A stretch of 64,000 nt of DNA from an uncultured Bacteroides sp. (GTDB taxonomy: Bacteria; Bacteroidota; Bacteroidia; Bacteroidales; Bacteroidaceae): contig CASENS010000052.1 of the NCBI GenBank assembly GCA_949289345.1, positions 124,001 to 188,000 of the forward strand, written 5' to 3'. Below are positions 44,105 to 51,545 of this stretch, one piece after another. How positions within the stretch are numbered: position 1 is the stretch's first letter; each line of letters begins with the position of its first letter. The notes beneath the pieces were generated by a model. That model had not been told where the DNA came from, searched no databases, and saw only the letters and a program-made list of their open reading frames with translations. The translations under genes were made by a program, and so were the position numbers.

Positions 44105-46642
44105 TTACTCTCCGCTTCCTGCTGTTCCGCTTCCGCCACCTCCAGACTTCACATCGTCGTTGCTGATGGTGCGTGCCGCTTTCTTCACGCTGGCTTTTAG
44201 TTCGCCGAAGCGGTAGCTGATACTTAGACCGAAGCGCATTTGTGGATATTTGTTCCATGTGTCGCTTACAAAACCCGTGCCTTCAATGTGCGACTCATAG
44301 CGGTTGTATTTCTTGAAAAAATTGCTGGCGAAAGCCGATAGGGACAGACGCCGTTCCATGAACGACTTGTTGAGGCTGATGCTATAACCCAAGAAACTGC
44401 TTCCCTTACCTTGCAGCATAATCCATGGTGTCTGCCCGAATACGTTCAAGCTTAGGCGCCAATCATGTTTGAACGTTTGTTGCGCGCCTCCATACCCAAA
44501 GAAGTTCCAGCCATCGTTCTCCAGATTGCCTGCTCCCTTCAGCTTGGTGTAGCCGCCAAACAGGTTGGCATAGACGCGGGTATCTTTGCTCGCATTCCAG
44601 TTGATGTAAGCGCTGAGGTTGAAATCGCGACTCTTGCCGATGTTCTGATAGGTAGTGTAGAGCACGTCCTTGCCTGTCTTCTTGTCCTCTGCCAGGTCGG
44701 CTATATCATCCTCGGACATCAGACTTGTAACGGACTGGATGCTGTTATTGGTAAATGAATAGCGGGCGGAAAGGTTGAGATTGAATTTCGGCGTGAAGTT
44801 GCTATAGCTCAAAGAGAAGGCGTGACTGTGCTCGCTTTCCAGTTCCGAATTACCTTGGCTGAGGTTGGATGGATTACTGTCGTCTAAGTAGGGATTAAGA
44901 TACCAAATGCCCGGTCGGTAGATGCGCATGTTGTATCCTAAACGGAGGTTGGATAAATCGGTTAGTTTCCAGCCGATAGAAGCAGACGGCACGACATCAT
45001 CGTAGTGCTTGCGGAAATCATCGCCACGTCCTATCAAGTATTTTACATCCTCAATGGTGTGTTCGTAACGTACTCCCAGGCGGCCGGAAAATTTTTCCCA
45101 AGTCAATCCGTATCCCAGGTAGGCGGCTATGATGTCATTCTGATGCCGGTAGTGCGAACTGTGCTCTTCGTCAAAAATGTAATCCGAAGTCTCGGTGGCG
45201 CTTTTTAGATAGCGGTTATTGTCGGAGGCGTTGTTGCGAAGGATGTATTTTACACCTCCTTCAATGGTGTGCGCCTTGCCGATGGGCGTAGTATAGTCCG
45301 CCTGGAAGGTATGTTCGGTCGTGTTTTGCTCGCCATTGTTTTGTTGGTCTTCCAGCCGGCGCAGATAGTCAGCCCAGTCGGTACTGTAACCGTCTTCTAT
45401 CTCGTATTCAGTATCGGCATCCGATGTCTGCGGACGGGTATTGACTTTGTAAGAGAATGTCAGCATACGTCCTTTCACCGTAGGCGAGATACGCTGGTAG
45501 TCAATGCTTCCGTCAATGGAGTACCATGATGAATGGCTGCGGCTGTTCGTAGCATAGCGATACAATAAGCTGCCATCTAAAGGTGAAGTGCCTGTATAGT
45601 AGCTTCCTCCCCGGCTGTCATTGCCTCCTCCCCACAGGCCGAAAGAAGCGGATATCAAGTTTAGGGTGTCAATCTCGTAGCTGGCTTCCAGACTTCCCGA
45701 TTGGAAGTTTCCATCCCCCTTGCTACTCCCGTCATAATCGAGGTTGGCTACCTCCGAGGTGGCATCTGTAGCCCGTTGCGTACCTCCCGAATAGCTTCGC
45801 GGACTGTTGTTATAGTTGTAATTGTAACGTGCGCTCAGCGTGAATTTCCCTTTTTGAATCGTTCCGAACAGTCCTCCGCCAGCTCCGGTGTTGCTCGCAT
45901 TGCCGCTTAGGGTTACAGTATAGCCTTCAAAACCACCTCCTTCAGTCACAATGTTCAGAATACCTCCTACGCCTTCCGCATCGTACTTAGGCCCCGGATT
46001 AGTAATGACTTCGATGTGTTTAATCGTATTAGCGGGCATGCTCTTCAGTACTTCTGTGGGATTATTGCTCATCATGTTGTTAGGTTTCCCGTTGACGTAC
46101 ACTTTGAATGAACTGCTGCCGTTCACCTTGATGTTGTCCTCGCCATCCACGGTTACCAGCGGCACTTTACGTAGCATTTCCAACACCGTGTTCGTTTCCG
46201 AGTCGGGGTCGTCCTGTACGCTGTATTCTATCTTGTCTATATCGGCCTTCACTAAGGGCTTTTGTGCTACCACTTCCACTAGCCCTAATTCGTTGGCGGC
46301 ATCGGTCACGTAAAGCGTTCCAAAGTCCACTAATCGTTCTCCGGACTTCACGGTGAAGTTTTTCACGATGGTCGTACGTCCTACTGACGTGACGGTCAGT
46401 ACAAAATCACCTCTTCCCTTGATGTCTTCCTTGAAGCGGCCTTGCAGATCGGATACCATCATTTTCACCGGCTTTTCCGGATTTTCCTTGCGTGCCACCC
46501 GGATGGTGGCATACGGTTCTCCCTCTTGTGTCAACGAGTCGAGCAGAACTCCTCTCAGCTGGAAAGTTGTTGAATTTTGTGCTGCTGCCAGCCCGGATAT
46601 ACATAACATTATCCACAGCAGCACCGTAGTTTTCAAGTTCAT
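44105..46642 (-). CDS. Outer-membrane beta-barrel receptor (TonB-dependent-like, PF14905 type)
   Basis: An 845-residue outer-membrane protein from the chosen start MNLKTTVLLW (46642; a longer reading to 46720 has no export signal at its front). Signal peptide ending GLAAAQ, a carboxypeptidase-like beta domain (GVLLDSLTQEGEPYATIRV), a plug-like domain with PLVTVDGEDNIKVNGSS and the GVGGILNIVT motif, then a barrel. It lacks the long TonB box of SusC proteins and resembles the outer-membrane beta-barrel family. The C-terminus is odd: a Gly/Ser-rich tail (SGGGGSGTAGSGE) follows the expected last strand. Substrate unknown. Confidence 0.86.
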   Translation of the reverse strand: MNLKTTVLLWIMLCISGLAAAQNSTTFQLRGVLLDSLTQEGEPYATIRVARKENPEKPVKMMVSDLQGRFKEDIKGRGDFVLTVTSVGRTTIVKNFTVKSGERLVDFGTLYVTDAANELGLVEVVAQKPLVKADIDKIEYSVQDDPDSETNTVLEMLRKVPLVTVDGEDNIKVNGSSSFKVYVNGKPNNMMSNNPTEVLKSMPANTIKHIEVITNPGPKYDAEGVGGILNIVTEGGGFEGYTVTLSGNASNTGAGGGLFGTIQKGKFTLSARYNYNYNNSPRSYSGGTQRATDATSEVANLDYDGSSKGDGNFQSGSLEASYEIDTLNLISASFGLWGGGNDSRGGSYYTGTSPLDGSLLYRYATNSRSHSSWYSIDGSIDYQRISPTVKGRMLTFSYKVNTRPQTSDADTEYEIEDGYSTDWADYLRRLEDQQNNGEQNTTEHTFQADYTTPIGKAHTIEGGVKYILRNNASDNNRYLKSATETSDYIFDEEHSSHYRHQNDIIAAYLGYGLTWEKFSGRLGVRYEHTIEDVKYLIGRGDDFRKHYDDVVPSASIGWKLTDLSNLRLGYNMRIYRPGIWYLNPYLDDSNPSNLSQGNSELESEHSHAFSLSYSNFTPKFNLNLSARYSFTNNSIQSVTSLMSEDDIADLAEDKKTGKDVLYTTYQNIGKSRDFNLSAYINWNASKDTRVYANLFGGYTKLKGAGNLENDGWNFFGYGGAQQTFKHDWRLSLNVFGQTPWIMLQGKGSSFLGYSISLNKSFMERRLSLSAFASNFFKKYNRYESHIEGTGFVSDTWNKYPQMRFGLSISYRFGELKASVKKAARTISNDDVKSGGGGSGTAGSGE

Positions 46643-46783
46643 GCGTTTTTTAAGTTTAAAAAGTTGTCTGTTCTTGTTCACATCCTTATCAGACGTCAGC
46701 CTTATGTCAAAATCACACACGACGGCGCAAAAATAAACGCTTTACTTACAGTTACGAACCATTCGGAGTTAAAAAAGGTTAGA

Positions 46784-48073
46784 TTATAATAGATAGAAAA
46801 GAATAAGCAGCAATACGTTCGCAGCAAGGACAACGCCAAATCCACGTATAAGCCAAGGACGCAAAGCGCTTTTTCGTCCGGCGAAAAACAAACCATAGCC
46901 TAAATTGATAAGAATATTACTGAGAATAGCTTGCAGACTGCATGCTGTAATAACTGACGTGGCCACACCTCCGGTGCCTTGCAATAGGTTAAGGATAAAA
47001 GGTGTGATGTCACTGAATCCGGAAACGAAGGACAGTACAGTCAGTCCTTCGTTTCCGGCATATACCAACGTATAGTGTGTAACAACGGTGAACACGACAA
47101 ACAGTACGGCAAATATCAAAGCCACCTTAAACTCCAACGGGTTGCTGGTGTCTTCTTCTTCCATTAGTCCTTCTACGCTTACCGGGCGGCGCAAATGAAT
47201 ATACCACGCCGCACAGCCTGCCACCAACGACATGACAAGCAGGTAAGGATAAATGACTGTCAACGTATCGCGGCTGAAGATGCCTATCAGAATGAGAAAA
47301 CGCAGAAACATCATGCTGACGGCCATTAGCATGGCGGCTACATACTCAGGGGCTTCGTCCGGTGTGGCAGTACGGCTTTTACGGGCCAAGACGGTGATGG
47401 TAGCTGTACTGCTATAAAGCCCGCCTACGATGCCAGACACCAAAATGCCCGATTGTTGAAACACATAGCGGCGCAATAGGTACGACAAATAAGAAATGCC
47501 GGAAACCACTACTGTGGCCAGCCATACGGCATGTGGAGTCAGGTTGATTCCGGGAATCAGGTTCTCGCGGGGAAGCATAGGCAGAATGATTCCACTGATG
47601 GCCAGGAATTTGGCCAATGTAATCATTTCGTCATTCTTCATCCGCTGGGCCAGTTCGGTGAAGGTGTGCTTCAGTTCGGTGAAGAGCAACACCGTTACCA
47701 CTACCATGATGTAGAACCATGAGGGCTGTGTGGCTACAATGGGAGCCAGACAATACGTGATGAGTGCAATGACAATGGTCGTTACTCCGAATACGTGGTA
47801 CTTCACCTGCTTGACATAATAGTTCAGTGCCAATAGCAGGCCTAATATCGCTCCGCCACCCATGAAGAGCTTGTAGCTGTCGGGGTCGAGAATGTAGAGC
47901 AGGTAGCCTAAGATGCCGATGAAGGTAAACGTACGGTCGGTACCGAACAAGGTGGTCTCCCCTTCGCGCTTCAGGCTGATGCGCCGTTGCGAAAGCCCGA
48001 TGAGCAAGGAGAACACGGTCACAAGTAAGAAAGTGACCAGTTCGTTCGGCAGGTATTGGTACAGTTTATCCAT
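46784..48073 (-). CDS. MgtC/SapB N-terminal plus DUF4010 membrane protein
   Basis: A 429-residue polytopic membrane protein of 10-12 helices. The first part (VFSLLIGLSQRR, GTDRTFTFIGILGYLLY) is the MgtC/SapB-like domain with its conserved Arg/Asp. The second (PRENLIPGIN, SGIVGGLYSSTATITVLARKS) is the DUF4010 signature. MgtC proteins modulate magnesium-related stress and membrane potential in pathogens; the DUF4010 fusion is common but uncharacterised. Runs away from the dispersed repeat at 48098 and is probably monocistronic. Confidence 0.85.
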   Translation of the reverse strand: MDKLYQYLPNELVTFLLVTVFSLLIGLSQRRISLKREGETTLFGTDRTFTFIGILGYLLYILDPDSYKLFMGGGAILGLLLALNYYVKQVKYHVFGVTTIVIALITYCLAPIVATQPSWFYIMVVVTVLLFTELKHTFTELAQRMKNDEMITLAKFLAISGIILPMLPRENLIPGINLTPHAVWLATVVVSGISYLSYLLRRYVFQQSGILVSGIVGGLYSSTATITVLARKSRTATPDEAPEYVAAMLMAVSMMFLRFLILIGIFSRDTLTVIYPYLLVMSLVAGCAAWYIHLRRPVSVEGLMEEEDTSNPLEFKVALIFAVLFVVFTVVTHYTLVYAGNEGLTVLSFVSGFSDITPFILNLLQGTGGVATSVITACSLQAILSNILINLGYGLFFAGRKSALRPWLIRGFGVVLAANVLLLILFYLL

Positions 48074-48097
48074 CTCTACTCGATATTTAAGTATAAA

Positions 48098-48273
48098 TGG
48101 GGCAGTCGGAAAAACAGGTTACGAGTCATTGGTATAGTGACGGACTCGAGTCGGCGGATTTCTTTAGTATCATTGGTTACTTGCCCAAGTATTGTTGGAT
48201 ACTTTGTTATTTATTCAACGATACTTTGTCTTTTATCCTTGGATACTTTGTAACCCAGTTTTCGGACTGCCTC
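48098..48273 (+). mobile_element. Dispersed repeat copy 3 with imperfect terminal inverted repeats (MITE-like)
   Basis: The conserved repeat core at 48166-48267 is bracketed by GGGGCAGTCGGAAAAACAGG (48098-48121 in full) and, inverted, by a matching 24-base end at 48250-48273. The two ends agree at 19 of 24 positions. Total 176 bp, no ORF. Within the core, a block like GATACTTTGT-N-TTTATCC repeats at about 22-bp steps. The other two copies lack a clear left end. A non-autonomous transposable element or a structured RNA element both fit. Confidence 0.6.
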
Positions 48274-48292
48274 TATAAATGGGACTCATCAT

Positions 48293-48763
48293 TTACCCCC
48301 ATTCCTTGTATGGATGCTTCATCAGTTGTGAGTTATAATAGCGAACATCGCCCGTCACTTCCTGTCCGATGAAGTCTGGTTTTACGAAAGGTTCGTCTTC
48401 CGCGGTCAGTTCCACTTCTGCCAAGGTCAATCCTTCATTTTCTCCATAGAACTCGTCCACTTCGAATACATGTTTGCCACTGCGAATCAGATAACGGGTT
48501 TTGTCTATTACACCCGGTTCGCATAACTTCATCAGTTCCTTGGCATCGTTCAAGCGTATTTCTTTTTCCCACTCGTAGCGACTTACGCCTGTAGCATCCG
48601 CTGCGCCTTTGATAGTCAAGTAGCCACGACCATCGCGAATGCGTACTCTTACCGTCCGTCCCCGTGCGCTACAGATGTAACCTTGCACAATGCGACTGTG
48701 TGCGTAGGCTTGGGACTTGTATTCTCCCTTCACCAGGAACTTACGCTCAATTTCCTGTGGCAT
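48293..48763 (-). CDS. CYTH-domain protein (triphosphatase-like)
   Basis: A 156-residue CYTH protein, the tunnel fold that hydrolyses triphosphate-containing substrates. It starts MPQEIERKFLV, the ExExK signature, and continues with TVRVRIRDGRGYLTIKG (alternating basic strands), EWEKEI, and FEVDEFYGENEGLTLAEVE with metal-binding acidic residues. Known relatives act as inorganic triphosphatases. The start at 48763 overlaps the stop of the 44-residue membrane protein (TAATG), so translational coupling is likely; a start three codons upstream would be odd. Confidence 0.92.
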   Translation of the reverse strand: MPQEIERKFLVKGEYKSQAYAHSRIVQGYICSARGRTVRVRIRDGRGYLTIKGAADATGVSRYEWEKEIRLNDAKELMKLCEPGVIDKTRYLIRSGKHVFEVDEFYGENEGLTLAEVELTAEDEPFVKPDFIGQEVTGDVRYYNSQLMKHPYKEWG

Positions 48764-48897
48764 TAGCCCCAATGTGAATAAGCGATGAACATCAGCACAA
48801 CCAGTATTACCGCTACCACACCCATGGTTATCATTACTTTCTTTCCTTGTTGCGCTTCTTTCTCTTCACGTGCCTGTTTCCTGTTTTTCTGTCCCAT
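48763..48897 (-). CDS. Small single-pass membrane protein (44 aa)
   Basis: A 44-residue protein with a basic/acidic cytoplasmic N-terminus (MGQKNRKQAREEKEAQQGKK) and one hydrophobic segment (VMITMGVVAVILVVLMFIAY) ending SHWG. Its stop overlaps the CYTH gene's start as TAATG, a strong sign that it is translated and coupled. Not recognised as a named family. Possibly a membrane anchor or regulator of the neighbouring triphosphatase, which is inference. Confidence 0.75.
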   Translation of the reverse strand: MGQKNRKQAREEKEAQQGKKVMITMGVVAVILVVLMFIAYSHWG

Positions 48898-49046
48898 ACT
48901 GTTGTTCTTAAAGGTTTGACTTCTAAATAAGTGCGCTTACACGCACTGAATTTCCATTTAGCTTTGGACAAAGGAAATGATAATTTTGGAAGAAAGCAAG
49001 CGAAACTGGAATAATTTTTATAGCTTTGTGGCGATAATGAAGCATT

Positions 49047-49463
49047 ATGACAGCATTCAAGCGGCAAACTTTGTTTATTCTTTGCCTAACCCTTATTATT
49101 GTGGGTGTGGGCGGGTGTGTCATTAACGATGAAGACGGCTATCCCGGTACCGGCGCTACTACCTGGCAGTTGTGCGGGCATCTGTGGCAAGGCTATTACT
49201 CATGGAATGACGGCACATTAGTGGATCATCAGATATATTTCTATTCTGACGGTCGTGGATACGAATCTCTGCTATGCGATTATTATGGCGAAATATGGGA
49301 GGAAACTTACGACTTCTACTGGCACTGGGCCAATAGTTTACAGAACTCCATTGCATTGGAGTATCCTGGAGGCGTCGTGCTTTATATGGACCATGTGTAC
49401 ATAGATCTCGACCTTTTCTCTTGCTTGTTGGATGGCACGTTTGTCACGTTTAGGGGAACATGA
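49047..49463 (+). CDS. Hypothetical exported lipoprotein
   Basis: A 138-residue protein with a clean lipoprotein signal (lipobox VGGC near residue 24) and a Tyr/Trp/Asp-rich body (QGYYSWNDGTLVDHQIYFYS, YDFYWHWANS) reminiscent of small lipocalin-like domains. I do not recognise the family. A -7 box TAGCTTTG at 49021-49028 lies 18 bp before the ATG. Not part of an operon with its neighbours. Confidence 0.65.
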   Translation: MTAFKRQTLFILCLTLIIVGVGGCVINDEDGYPGTGATTWQLCGHLWQGYYSWNDGTLVDHQIYFYSDGRGYESLLCDYYGEIWEETYDFYWHWANSLQNSIALEYPGGVVLYMDHVYIDLDLFSCLLDGTFVTFRGT

Positions 49464-49548
49464 ATTCTCCAGATCCTTTTTTCGTGGGGAAATTTTCTTT
49501 TAGTAGTCCCTTGTTTAGACGTTAAACAATTATTTTCTTTCTTAATAT

Positions 49549-49579
49549 TTTGCAGGCGAATAGATTATTTGTATCTTTG
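49549..49579 (+). promoter_or_regulatory. rimP: Promoter of the rimP-nusA-infB operon
   Basis: TTTG (49549-49552), 19 bp, TATCTTTG (49572-49579). Full match to the Bacteroidetes consensus. RNA would start about 10 bp later, leaving a leader of about 65 nt before rimP. Confidence 0.75.
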
Positions 49580-49602
49580 CGGACGAAATGGATGATAAGG
49601 TG

Positions 49603-49629
49603 GAGGGGCAATCAAAGCTCCTCTTTTTT
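49603..49629 (+). promoter_or_regulatory. Leader hairpin with T-run, likely attenuator of rimP
   Basis: GAGGGGC / GCTCCTC (7-bp stem with one G-U pair, 7-nt loop) is directly followed by six T, all inside the leader between the promoter and the rimP start 20 bp downstream. This resembles a transcription attenuator. Since NusA affects termination, feedback by NusA on its own operon is an attractive but untested idea. Confidence 0.6.
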
Positions 49630-49649
49630 GTTCCTGTTAAAGTAAAGTT

Positions 49650-50117
49650 ATGATAGAAAAAACTACCGTTTGCCAGATTGTAGATGAATGGCTGCAAGGA
49701 AAAGATTATTTCTTAGTAGACGTAACTGTCAGTCCGGATGATCGTATCGTGGTGGAGATTGACCACAAGGATGGAGTCTGGATAGAAGATTGTGTGGAAC
49801 TGAGCCGCTACATAGAAAGCCGGCTGGATCGGGACAAGGAGGATTACGAACTTGAGGTGGGTTCAGCAGGTATAGGACAGCCTTTCAAGGTGTTGCAACA
49901 ATACGTCAATCATGTGGGGAGCGAAGTGGAAGTCCTGACGCGTGAAGGACGTAAATTGCAAGGCGTGCTGAAAGATGCCGGTGAGGACAACTTTACGGTA
50001 ACGATACAGAAAAAAGTGAAACCCGAAGGTGCCAAGCGCCCGCACATGGAACCGGAGGACGTCACTTTGGGATATGGAGATATAAATTACACGAAATATT
50101 TAATCAGCATTAAATAA
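49650..50117 (+). CDS. rimP: Ribosome maturation factor RimP
   Basis: A 155-residue protein needed for 30S subunit maturation. DDRIVVEIDHKDGVWIEDC and VELSRYIESRLD form the N-terminal domain, with YELEVGSAGIGQPFK as the conserved link (commonly SSPGLxRPL in others) and an Sm-like C-terminal domain (VEVLTREGRKLQGVLKDAG). First gene of rimP-nusA-infB. The motif AGIGQPFK is a diverged form seen in Bacteroidales. Confidence 0.92.
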   Translation: MIEKTTVCQIVDEWLQGKDYFLVDVTVSPDDRIVVEIDHKDGVWIEDCVELSRYIESRLDRDKEDYELEVGSAGIGQPFKVLQQYVNHVGSEVEVLTREGRKLQGVLKDAGEDNFTVTIQKKVKPEGAKRPHMEPEDVTLGYGDINYTKYLISIK

Positions 50118-50131
50118 AAGGGACAGACGAT

Positions 50132-51391
50132 ATGGCCAAGAAAGAAGATGCCATCAGTATGGTGGATACGTTTACGGAGTTTAAGGAACTAAAGAACATC
50201 AACCGCACCACAATGGTGAGTGTGTTGGAGGAGTCGTTTCGTAGCGTAATAGCGAAGATGTTCGGGACGGACGAAAATTATGACGTGATTGTAAATCCCG
50301 ACAAAGGCGATTTTGAGATATGGCGTAACCGTGAGGTTGTGGCGGATGAGGATTTGACGGACTCCAACAAGCAAATACCTTTGAGCGAGGCGCAGGAAAT
50401 AGACGCTTCTTATGAGGTGGGTGAGGAAGTTACAGATGAAGTGGACTTTGCTAAGTTCGGCCGTCGTGCTATTTTAAACTTGCGTCAGACGTTGGCCTCA
50501 AAAATTTTGGAATTGGAGAAGGATAGTTTGTATAACAAGTATATAGATAAGGTGGGCACCATTATCAGTGCCGAGGTCTACCAGATATGGAAGAAAGAAA
50601 TTCTTCTGCTGGATGATGACGGTAATGAATTGCTGCTGCCTAAAACGGAGCAGATACCTTCTGACTTCTATCGCAAAGGTGAAACGGCACGCGCGGTAGT
50701 AGCTCGTGTAGATAACAAAAATAACAATCCTAAGATTATCTTGAGCCGTACATCGCCCCTTTTCCTTCAACGTCTGTTGGAACAGGAAGTTCCGGAAATT
50801 AACGATGGTCTTATTACCGTCCGGAAAATAGCCCGCATTCCAGGTGAACGGGCCAAAATTGCGGTAGAAAGCTATGACGAACGCATAGACCCGGTAGGAG
50901 CCTGTGTAGGTGTGAAAGGCAGTCGCATTCATGGCATTGTACGTGAGTTGCGTAATGAGAATATTGATGTCATCAATTATACAGCCAATACGCAGCTCTT
51001 CATACAGCGTGCGCTGAGTCCGGCTAAAATCTCATCCATCCGTCTGAACGAAGAAGAACATAAGGCGGAAGTGTTCCTAAAGCCTGAGGAAGTGTCGTTG
51101 GCCATCGGCAAGAACGGACAGAACATCAAACTGGCCAGTATGCTGACGGAATACACTATCGACGTGTTCCGTGAATTGCCCGAAGGATCGGCTGAGGATG
51201 AGGACATCTATTTGGACGAATTCCGCGATGAAATAGAAGGATGGGTTATCGACGCCATTAAGGGAATAGGCATTGATACAGCGAAAGCCGTGCTGAACGC
51301 TCCGCGGGAAATGTTGATAGAAAAGGCTGATTTGGAGGAAGAAACGGTGGATGACGTATTGCGCATCCTTCGTAAGGAATTTGAAGAATAA
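50132..51391 (+). CDS. nusA: Transcription termination/antitermination factor NusA
   Basis: A 419-residue RNA polymerase-associated factor. N-terminal polymerase-binding domain (about 1-130), S1 domain (about 135-205, including DKVGTIISAEVYQ), KH1 and KH2 RNA-binding domains (PVGACVGVKGSRIHGIVREL with the GxxG loop, and SLAIGKNGQNIKLAS), and a C-terminal helix-hairpin-helix tail (GIDTAKAVL). It starts 14 bp after rimP. Confidence 0.96.
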   Translation: MAKKEDAISMVDTFTEFKELKNINRTTMVSVLEESFRSVIAKMFGTDENYDVIVNPDKGDFEIWRNREVVADEDLTDSNKQIPLSEAQEIDASYEVGEEVTDEVDFAKFGRRAILNLRQTLASKILELEKDSLYNKYIDKVGTIISAEVYQIWKKEILLLDDDGNELLLPKTEQIPSDFYRKGETARAVVARVDNKNNNPKIILSRTSPLFLQRLLEQEVPEINDGLITVRKIARIPGERAKIAVESYDERIDPVGACVGVKGSRIHGIVRELRNENIDVINYTANTQLFIQRALSPAKISSIRLNEEEHKAEVFLKPEEVSLAIGKNGQNIKLASMLTEYTIDVFRELPEGSAEDEDIYLDEFRDEIEGWVIDAIKGIGIDTAKAVLNAPREMLIEKADLEEETVDDVLRILRKEFEE

Positions 51392-51411
51392 AAAATAATA
51401 TAAATTATAGG

Positions 51412-51535
51412 TTATAAGTTATAAATTGTATGCGGGCCATGTCGGAGTGGAATGTGTATTTGAGGCTCGGTTCATTTCTTTTGTAATTTATAATTCATAA
51501 TTTATAGCTTATAATTTGTGGCTTATAACTTATAA
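51412..51535. other. AT-rich inverted region between nusA and infB
   Basis: TTATAAGTTATAA at 51412-51424 is exactly complementary to TTATAACTTATAA at 51523-51535. Variants of TTATAAATT fill the gap around them. The structure is AT-rich and so weak, but its length is unusual inside an essential operon. Confidence 0.45.
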
Positions 51536-51545
51536 ATTATCATAG

